Assembly: GCA_947494205.1 (NCBI GenBank)
Contig: CANLUH010000003.1
Span: 248,001 to 312,000 of the forward strand
Direction: 5' to 3'
Length of the DNA: 64,000 nucleotides
Origin: an uncultured Flavobacteriaceae bacterium
Lineage (GTDB): Bacteria > Bacteroidota > Bacteroidia > Flavobacteriales > Flavobacteriaceae
Below, piece by piece: positions 30,972 to 36,557 of this stretch. The notes beneath the pieces are model-generated. The model saw nothing but the letters and a program-made list of their open reading frames with translations. It was not told the DNA's origin and ran no database searches. The translations under genes were made by a program, and so were the position numbers. Each line of letters opens with the position of its first letter. Position 1 is the stretch's first letter.

Positions 30972-31020
30972 AATCTAGATAGTCTATTTTATAAGCACGA
31001 CCCCATAAACTATCTAGATT
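30972..31020. terminator. Bidirectional hairpin terminator between convergent tips
   Basis: AATCTAGATAGT (30972-30983) pairs perfectly with ACTATCTAGATT (31009-31020) across a 25-nt loop, with T-rich sequence after it on the + strand and A/T-rich sequence on the other side. It sits exactly between the immunity-like gene and the convergent orphan tip. Confidence 0.7.
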
Positions 31021-31026
31021 TCCTTT

Positions 31027-32031
31027 TTAACCTTTATTTTTCTTAGCGTCTGCTTTTTCTTCCTTTTTTGCCTCTTTTAAGAGTTCTTTATATTTTTTTA
31101 ATATTGCTTTATATTCTGCAGGTTTTAAATTTTTAAAAACCTCTATCTGCTTTTGAATTAAAAATGCAGTATTGCCATCTGGGTGAGTCTCTTCATTCTT
31201 TTTATTTGTATTATGACCGGCCACTTCTTTAGGGTGCAAAAGCTTACTAAATGCAGCGAAAGGTTTATTAAATAGTGAATAGTATGTATGTCCATTTTCA
31301 TGTCCGCTTGTTTTTGCTAGTTCTTCTAAATCATTTTTTAATTTTTCGTCAAAAACAATTGTGACTTCATTGTTTTCTATTCTAAGAAGTTTTTCAGCGA
31401 TAGATTCATCAATTTTAATCAAATCTCTAATACCTTTATTAGGGTCATCATAATATTCGTTCCACATTTCTTCATATTTTGAATCTCCTGTTTTTTTCAT
31501 AACAACATCTAAAGTAGCTTCAAAATCTAAATCTTTAAATGTTCCTCCTGATGGCCTAGTTCTTTTTACCGCTGCTGCTTTAAGCCCTCCTGTATAAACC
31601 CAAGTTAACCTTGTATTTCCTTTAGAAAATTTATCTGCAGCGGAATCTGGTATATCTTCGAAGGCAAATTTTATTATTGTTTCATGATCTTCAAGTTCTT
31701 TATATACTTTAGGGCTAGCTGCTTTCAAAATTTCTAAAGCATATTGTATAAGTATTTTCTCACTTTTTGATAGATTTTCAGGAATTACAAATTTATCTCC
31801 TTTACCATCAATAAAAAGTATAGGGTTATTTGCAAAAGCGTTGTAAGGAGTTAAATGAGCAAAACTGCTAGATTCTGGATCTCTTGTTAACCAGGTTCCT
31901 AATCTTGGGTCATATTGTCTAAAATAAGTCGTATAACTATTACCACTTCCCTTAACTTCATCATCTTTTTCCATCCCATTAAACCCATACCTATAGCTAT
32001 CGTTACTTCCATTACGATTAGGCAGTAGCAT
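31027..32031 (-). CDS. Orphan RHS tip: RHS core fragment plus HExxH metallopeptidase-like domain
   Basis: 334 aa. It begins inside an RHS core (MLLPNRNGSNDSYRYGFNG), continues with YDPRLGTWLTRDP and ILFIDGKGD as in RHS-associated core domains, then changes to a tail unrelated to the Hint toxin. In the tail, SGHENGHTYYSLF holds an HExxH zinc motif (His244, Glu245, His248), with further His in LLHPKEV, AGHN and THPDGN. The end is a Lys/Glu-rich helix. There is no signal peptide, no clear promoter, and an in-frame stop (TAA) lies a few codons upstream of the ATG. It is probably a silent cassette rather than a working gene. No immunity gene follows it. Its first 57 bp lie in the 74-bp inverted repeat shared with the giant RHS gene. 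Confidence 0.75.
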   Translation of the reverse strand: MLLPNRNGSNDSYRYGFNGMEKDDEVKGSGNSYTTYFRQYDPRLGTWLTRDPESSSFAHLTPYNAFANNPILFIDGKGDKFVIPENLSKSEKILIQYALEILKAASPKVYKELEDHETIIKFAFEDIPDSAADKFSKGNTRLTWVYTGGLKAAAVKRTRPSGGTFKDLDFEATLDVVMKKTGDSKYEEMWNEYYDDPNKGIRDLIKIDESIAEKLLRIENNEVTIVFDEKLKNDLEELAKTSGHENGHTYYSLFNKPFAAFSKLLHPKEVAGHNTNKKNEETHPDGNTAFLIQKQIEVFKNLKPAEYKAILKKYKELLKEAKKEEKADAKKNKG

Positions 32032-32048
32032 CCCAAAAGGATAGTAAT
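31975..32048 (-). repeat. Inverted repeat copy 2, at the start of the orphan tip
   Basis: Perfect 74-bp reverse complement of 29121-29194, in the same codon phase. The two copies flank 2780 bp holding the Hint toxin, its immunity-like gene, a terminator and the orphan tip. Confidence 0.95.
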
Positions 32049-32176
32049 TAAATTAGTGCTTAGATTATATAAATAAAGAGATATAAAGTTTTAAAAAAAG
32101 TAATAAAATGCGTAATTATGTCTTTTTTAGCCTAAAATGGAGCTGTAAAACAGACGGTTTCTTTTATAAATTGTAA

Positions 32177-32235
32177 TAGTTAACTACAGATATGTATTTA
32201 ATAGTTACTAATATGAATCAACTATTTTTAGTTGA
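32177..32235. other. Small palindromes upstream of the recombinase gene
   Basis: TAGTTAACTA (32177-32186, a perfect palindrome), the related AATAGTTACTA (near 32201-32210) and the hairpin TCAACTA-TTTT-TAGTTGA (32218-32235) share the core TAGTT/AACTA. They lie between the 74-bp repeat and the recombinase start. They could be binding sites for the recombinase or an autoregulatory operator, but they are short in an AT-rich stretch. The rest of 32049-32281 shows nothing else. Confidence 0.3.
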
Positions 32236-32281
32236 GATATATTCTATTAATTTTAGAATTAGATGTTGACAAATTATCCCT

Positions 32282-33316
32282 ATGAAAATTAAAACGCCAG
32301 TAATAGATTTATTTAAGCAATTTATAAAAGATAGCGAAACAGGAAAGCGTTTAAAAAAAAATGGAGAACGCATTACAAAAGGCTCTATAGATAATTATAG
32401 GTACGCTTTAGCCAATTTAATAGGTTTTACTACCGATACAGGTTTCGAGTTACGTATATGTAATGCCAATAAGTTAAATACTCGAGAATTAGGCTCAGAA
32501 AAAAATTATTGGAAAAAATTCTATAAAAAGTTTACTGAGTATTTATATAAAAAAGGCTGTTTCGATAATTATGTAGGTGCAAACATTAAAATAATAAGAA
32601 CCTTTTTTAACTATTTAAAAAATGATAAAGATTTCCCAACAGGAGATTTCCAAAGACTATTTTATATTAGAAAAGAAGAAGTAGAGATTTTAGTACTCTC
32701 ACCAGAACAATTAAAATTTTTAATACACGACGAGGATTTTAATAAGTCATTAACACCAGCAATGCGCCGTATAAAAGACGTTTTTGTATTTGGGTGTACA
32801 ACAGGTTTACGATTTTCGGATATTTTTAATTTAACCAATAAAAACTTTGAAAAACAAGACAACGATTGGTACTTAAAAATTAAATCGCAGAAAACAAAAA
32901 CCTATAGTTTTGTAAAATTGCCAAGCTACGCTATAGCGATTTATAAACACTATAAACCAAAATCGGCTAAAACAGCAGTATTTGGAAGTATAAGTTTATT
33001 TATCTTTAACAGAAGCTTAAAACAAATAGGAGAAAAAGCAGGATTTACCAATGCTATAGAAATGACAAGAGAACGCCAAGGTAAAACCAAGGCAACTACA
33101 AAAAAGGCATTGCGCTTTTGCGACAAAATGAGTTCCCACATGATGCGTAGAACTGCAATAACAACACTATTAATATTAGGTATGCCAGAACATTTAGTGC
33201 GTAAAATTAGTGGGCATAGTCACGCTAGTAATTCCTTTAACCGATATGTACATTACGCACAAGCCTATGTAGATAAAGAAATAGATAAAGTACACAGTAA
33301 ACTAGAAAACTTTTAA
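32282..33316 (+). CDS. Tyrosine recombinase (SAM5-type phage integrase family)
   Basis: 344 aa, cytosolic, cuts and rejoins DNA at specific sites through a covalent Tyr link. Residues 1-115 form the SAM-like core-binding domain. The catalytic domain has Arg177 (CTTGLRFSD), Lys204 or Lys206 (KSQKTKT), His286-x-x-Arg289 (SSHMMRR), His312 (ISGHSH) and Tyr322 (SFNRYVHY). All key residues are present, so it should be active. It starts 233 bp from the inverted-repeat copy at the orphan tip and points away from it. Its position makes it the prime candidate for flipping the RHS tip, though it could equally be a mobile-element integrase. No tRNA gene or clear attachment site is beside it. Confidence 0.92.
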   Translation: MKIKTPVIDLFKQFIKDSETGKRLKKNGERITKGSIDNYRYALANLIGFTTDTGFELRICNANKLNTRELGSEKNYWKKFYKKFTEYLYKKGCFDNYVGANIKIIRTFFNYLKNDKDFPTGDFQRLFYIRKEEVEILVLSPEQLKFLIHDEDFNKSLTPAMRRIKDVFVFGCTTGLRFSDIFNLTNKNFEKQDNDWYLKIKSQKTKTYSFVKLPSYAIAIYKHYKPKSAKTAVFGSISLFIFNRSLKQIGEKAGFTNAIEMTRERQGKTKATTKKALRFCDKMSSHMMRRTAITTLLILGMPEHLVRKISGHSHASNSFNRYVHYAQAYVDKEIDKVHSKLENF

Positions 33317-33340
33317 ATAATAACCCTTTAAATAAATTAA

Positions 33341-33748
33341 ATGAAATTAAGATTTGTATTCGTATTATTAATATTTAGTGTGTGTTTCGTACAAGCTCAA
33401 ACCACAACAAATGAGCAACAAAAAAAGATAGCAATAATAAAGACCACAGCTAATGAGAAGATTAATAAAATTCTAATTGAAAAAAATAATAAAGTGCTAG
33501 AGTTTAATAAAGAAATACTAAAGCAGCGAAAAGAATATGAAAAAGCAATGTATAAGAAGCTAGACGTTTATGCAAATAAAAATAGCGCAGAATTTCAAGA
33601 AACGTATAAGTATGAAATAGATAAACGAAGCCGATTTCTCCGCAACTTAGACATCGAATTAAATTTGCTTATTAATAGTTTTGATAATAGAATCGAAATC
33701 ATTGAGTTAGAGAGAGCTTTAAATATAGAAAAGTATTTAAATCTGTAG
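33341..33748 (+). CDS. Small secreted coiled-coil protein
   Basis: 135 aa. Signal peptide with hydrophobic core FVFVLLIFSVCFVQAQ, then a highly charged, almost entirely helical mature part rich in Lys, Glu, Asn and Ile (ANEKINKILIEKNNKVLEF, KQRKEYEKAMYKKLDVYANK), suggesting a periplasmic coiled coil. No family recognised. It begins 24 bp after the recombinase stop on the same strand and may share its transcript. It lies between the recombinase and a decayed copy of the recombinase 3' end. Confidence 0.6.
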   Translation: MKLRFVFVLLIFSVCFVQAQTTTNEQQKKIAIIKTTANEKINKILIEKNNKVLEFNKEILKQRKEYEKAMYKKLDVYANKNSAEFQETYKYEIDKRSRFLRNLDIELNLLINSFDNRIEIIELERALNIEKYLNL

Positions 33749-33815
33749 AATTCTCATAGCATATCCAAAATAAAACAATAGTTGTTATAGAAATAAAGAG
33801 CCTTATAAAATAGTA

Positions 33816-33980
33816 TTATGCAGTTACTACTAAATATATTTAAGAATGAAGGAGCTCTAATAACTATGAAATCTATAGATGCTTAATATTATTTGGACAT
33901 ACATGTGTTTAACGAGGTAGTTTATTAGGTTTATGATACCTATATAAATAAAATAAACAGTAAGTTAGAAAACTTTTAAG
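33816..33980 (+). pseudogene. Decayed tyrosine recombinase C-terminal remnant
   Basis: The last codons read Y-I-N-K-I-N-S-K-L-E-N-F-stop, matching the end DKVHSKLENF of the intact recombinase. At nucleotide level 33959-33980 equals 33295-33316 except for two bases. Upstream, TTTGGACATACA recalls the catalytic SGHS box and TTTAAC the FN before the Tyr, but with deletions, a frame change and stop codons. The left limit is uncertain. It is either an old second recombinase copy or a duplicated end of the present one. Confidence 0.6.
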
Positions 33981-33983
33981 AAA

Positions 33984-34193
33984 ATGAAAAAAGTATTAGG
34001 CTATCTATTTTATGTATTAGGAATACTTTCAACGATGAGCCTGTTAGGTAATATTATGGAGATGTCTCCTAATAATAACTTAAATGTTCCAGCAAGTAAA
34101 ATAAACAATATGCCTACACTAGTTATTCTGTTTATAATGGCTACTGTATTCTTCATTTTTGCAATAAAATGGACAAGAAATAAAAAGAGCTAG
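33984..34193 (+). CDS. Small two-helix membrane protein
   Basis: 69 aa. Two hydrophobic segments (VLGYLFYVLGILSTMSLLG and TLVILFIMATVFFIFAI) separated by a short polar loop (SPNNNLNVPASKINN), and a basic C-terminus (KWTRNKKS). Inner-membrane location is likely. It starts 3 bp after the recombinase remnant. No family recognised. Confidence 0.5.
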   Translation: MKKVLGYLFYVLGILSTMSLLGNIMEMSPNNNLNVPASKINNMPTLVILFIMATVFFIFAIKWTRNKKS

Positions 34194-34309
34194 TACACTT
34201 TATATCTTAAAAACGCTCATTGGTAACCTTATTACTGTAGATTGTTAAGTTAATTAGATTCTAGATTAGAATAATAATAGATTTGAATTCATCAATAAAT
34301 CAATCTATT

Positions 34310-35200
34310 ATGAAACGAACAGTTGTTTTTTTAGTTGCTATTTTAAGTATTTCACTTGGTTTTTCTCAAACCGTCAATAAAGAAGTTACAGATGCAAAAG
34401 GGAAATCAAAACTTTTAGGAGTAATTAATAAAGAAGGATTACGTAAAGATAACTATGCTAAATGGTTTAACACTAATTATGAAAGTTATTTAGTTAATGA
34501 TAAAGTTACAAATCAATTAAAAGACTCCATAAACCAATATACTATAAAAGTTTTTTTAGGGACTTGGTGTGGTGATAGTAAACGCCAGGTACCTCGTTTT
34601 TATAACATTCTAGATGCTGTAAAATTTCCAGAGTCACAATTAGAAGTTATTGCTTTAGATAGAACAGAAGACGCCTACAAGCAAAGCCCTACAGGAGAAG
34701 AAAAAGGATTAAATGTTCATCGTGTACCAACCTTTATTTTTTATAAAGACGGTAAAGAAGTCAATAGAATAGTAGAAACACCAAAAGAGACCCTAGAACG
34801 CGATATGTTGAACATAGTGACTGGAAAACGATATACATCAAATTACAGAGCCGCTAATTATTTAGGAGGATTATTTGAAAGTAAGACGATTGCTGAATTA
34901 ACCGAAATGGAAAAAGAACTAGTGCCTAGATTAGCAGAGTTTGTAAAAGGAAGTAGGGAACTAAATACCCTAGGTTATTTACATTTAAGAAGTAATGAAA
35001 TAGATAAAGCATTATATATTTTCGATTTAAACACAAAGATATTCCCATACAAATACAATGTCTACGATAGCTTGGGCGAAGCCTATTTTAAGAATAATGA
35101 GTTTGCCAAAGCATTAAAGTATTACAACACCGTTTTAGAATTAAAACCAGAAGATGAAAATGCGTTAGCAATGTTAGGTGAAATAAGAAAAAAACTGTAA
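34310..35200 (+). CDS. Secreted thioredoxin-like protein with C-terminal TPR
   Basis: 296 aa from the ATG at 34310, which directly begins a signal peptide (KRTVVFLVAILSISLGFSQ). An in-frame TTG at 34283 is less likely. The central part is a thioredoxin fold: IKVFLGTWCGDSKRQVPRF near residue 87-105 and VHRVPTFIFYKDGKEV with the cis-Pro loop. The usual CxxC is CGDS, with only one Cys, so it probably is not a dithiol oxidoreductase. The C-terminus has TPR-like helices (YLHLRSNEIDKALYIFD, YNVYDSLGEAYFKNNEFAKAL). Likely periplasmic. A stand-alone gene. Confidence 0.78.
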   Translation: MKRTVVFLVAILSISLGFSQTVNKEVTDAKGKSKLLGVINKEGLRKDNYAKWFNTNYESYLVNDKVTNQLKDSINQYTIKVFLGTWCGDSKRQVPRFYNILDAVKFPESQLEVIALDRTEDAYKQSPTGEEKGLNVHRVPTFIFYKDGKEVNRIVETPKETLERDMLNIVTGKRYTSNYRAANYLGGLFESKTIAELTEMEKELVPRLAEFVKGSRELNTLGYLHLRSNEIDKALYIFDLNTKIFPYKYNVYDSLGEAYFKNNEFAKALKYYNTVLELKPEDENALAMLGEIRKKL

Positions 35201-35301
35201 TGCAAAAGGTGTTTAGTCTCTGATATAAAGCGTTTTAATCCTCTTGATTGAAGTTCGTTTAAATGAGTTCTTTGTACTTATTAATTTAAAATATAAGTAT
35301 T

Positions 35302-35559
35302 ATGGCACCAAGAAATTGTAATGAGGCAAGACGCCAATTAAGAAACCTAGAAAGAGCAATAGATTTATTTTGGGTATTAAGTTTCCTAGTAGGAGGCATA
35401 GTAGGAATCCTTTCGCTAGGATTAACTGCAACAGTATTAGGAACATTAGCCGCGATAGGTATTACTGCTGCTTCTGCGGTAACGCTCGCTTACATCTACC
35501 GGAGACTTTCTAAAGCAGCTAGCGATTTACGTCAATGGATGATAGAGCATAATTGTTAA
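35302..35559 (+). CDS. Small membrane-active-looking protein, unknown
   Basis: 85 aa. Basic helix at the N-terminus (NCNEARRQLRNLERAI), a long Gly/Ala/Leu-rich hydrophobic hairpin (LFWVLSFLVGGIVGILSLG, TVLGTLAAIGITAASAVTLAYIY) and a basic amphipathic C-terminus ending HNC. No signal peptide. The layout recalls small pore-forming or holin-like peptides, but no family is recognised and no partner gene is visible. It stands alone between the thioredoxin-like gene and an inverted-repeat element. Confidence 0.5.
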   Translation: MAPRNCNEARRQLRNLERAIDLFWVLSFLVGGIVGILSLGLTATVLGTLAAIGITAASAVTLAYIYRRLSKAASDLRQWMIEHNC

Positions 35560-35622
35560 AATATAAATGAGACTACACTTATTTATAAGACAATAAAATA
35601 AACAATGAAAAATAGAGTTATT

Positions 35623-35747
35623 AATTAACGTGTGCAATAGGTTAGGTTGAGTTTCTCTTTAAGTTTGAAGAAAGCTAAAAGCCTGAAAAAATGAAGCATG
35701 ATAAGTTCATTAAATATATAGGAGTTTATATATAGCACACGTTAATT
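35623..35747. repeat. Short element bounded by 13-bp perfect inverted repeats
   Basis: AATTAACGTGTGC (35623-35635) and GCACACGTTAATT (35735-35747) are perfect inverted copies enclosing 99 bp without a gene. It has the size of a MITE or a repeat hairpin, but no clear target-site duplication is visible. It ends about 20 bp before the disturbed start of the next gene. Confidence 0.5.
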
Positions 35748-35770
35748 TTATTAATTTAATATAGATTATT

Positions 35771-36556
35771 ATTAAATCACTTTATTTATTCTTTTTAGTA
35801 TTATTGTTAATGGGATGTAGAACTTCTGAAAAAGAAGAACTATCATCAACAATAGAACCTGTGGAGACTTTAGCGAAAGTAGTTTATAAAGAAGAATTAC
35901 TGAAGCTAGACAGTACAAAGCTAAATATCAATTTTAAACCTAAAGGCAATTATCTAACACTTAAAAGTGATATTAAAAGAGATAAAAATAACTTTAAAAA
36001 TAGATATGCTAGTAATCCAAGTAAAGCAATAGATTCCGCATCAAAATACCTCTACACAAAACTAGTAAACAACATTGTGCCACATTGGTATAATACCCCT
36101 TGGGATTTTAACGGACATACAAATACACCAAACGAAGGAGAAATAGCCTGTGGTTATTTTGTGTCTACAACATTAAAGCATTTAGGCTTTAATGTTAATC
36201 GTTATAAAATGGCGCAACAAGCTGGATTAAATGAAGCGATAGCATTACAGCCTAAAGCAGACCTTAAAATATATAGAAATTTAGAATTTAAAACTTTAAA
36301 TAAGAAAGTAAACGCCGTTTACAATAATGGTATTTACTTTGTAGGTTTAGATAATCATGTAGGTTATATTTTAATACATGATAAAACACTATACTTTTTA
36401 CATTCTAGTTACTACGACAATAAAGTACTTATTGAATTAGCTGAAACATCTCCATGTTTTAAATCTAATATTTATGTGTTTGCAGAGATAACCACAAACA
36501 AAAACCTTGTTAAAAAGTGGATTTTAAATGAAGCTTTAAGGATACCTCAATCTTAG
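35771..36556 (+). CDS. Lipoprotein with NlpC/P60- or papain-like Cys/His domain, start codon abnormal
   Basis: The reading frame encodes a lipoprotein signal (KSLYLFFLVLLLMGC, Cys at about residue 16), but no ATG, GTG or TTG precedes it. Only ATT codons stand at 35765, 35768 and 35771 after an in-frame TAG. The first usual starts (TTG 35804, ATG 35810) fall inside the lipobox and would abolish export. The body has NIVPHWYNTPWDFNG, GEIACGYFVSTTL (probable catalytic Cys), LDNHVGYIL (His) and LYFLHSSYY, the order expected of NlpC/P60-like amidases or papain-fold enzymes. It may use an ATT start or have lost its start. The C-terminal stop lies 1 bp from the convergent MutS-like gene. Confidence 0.6.
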   Translation: MKSLYLFFLVLLLMGCRTSEKEELSSTIEPVETLAKVVYKEELLKLDSTKLNINFKPKGNYLTLKSDIKRDKNNFKNRYASNPSKAIDSASKYLYTKLVNNIVPHWYNTPWDFNGHTNTPNEGEIACGYFVSTTLKHLGFNVNRYKMAQQAGLNEAIALQPKADLKIYRNLEFKTLNKKVNAVYNNGIYFVGLDNHVGYILIHDKTLYFLHSSYYDNKVLIELAETSPCFKSNIYVFAEITTNKNLVKKWILNEALRIPQS

Positions 36557-36557
36557 A

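Noticed and set aside
32282-33316. Recombinase as part of an integrated phage or conjugative element
   Set aside because: No phage structural, relaxase or Tra genes occur in the window, and no tRNA attachment site is visible. A short mobile island cannot be fully excluded.
35691-35735. 14-codon frame MKHDKFIKYIGVYI in the inverted-repeat element
   Set aside because: Too short, with no terminator or promoter of its own. It lies in the loop of the repeat element.
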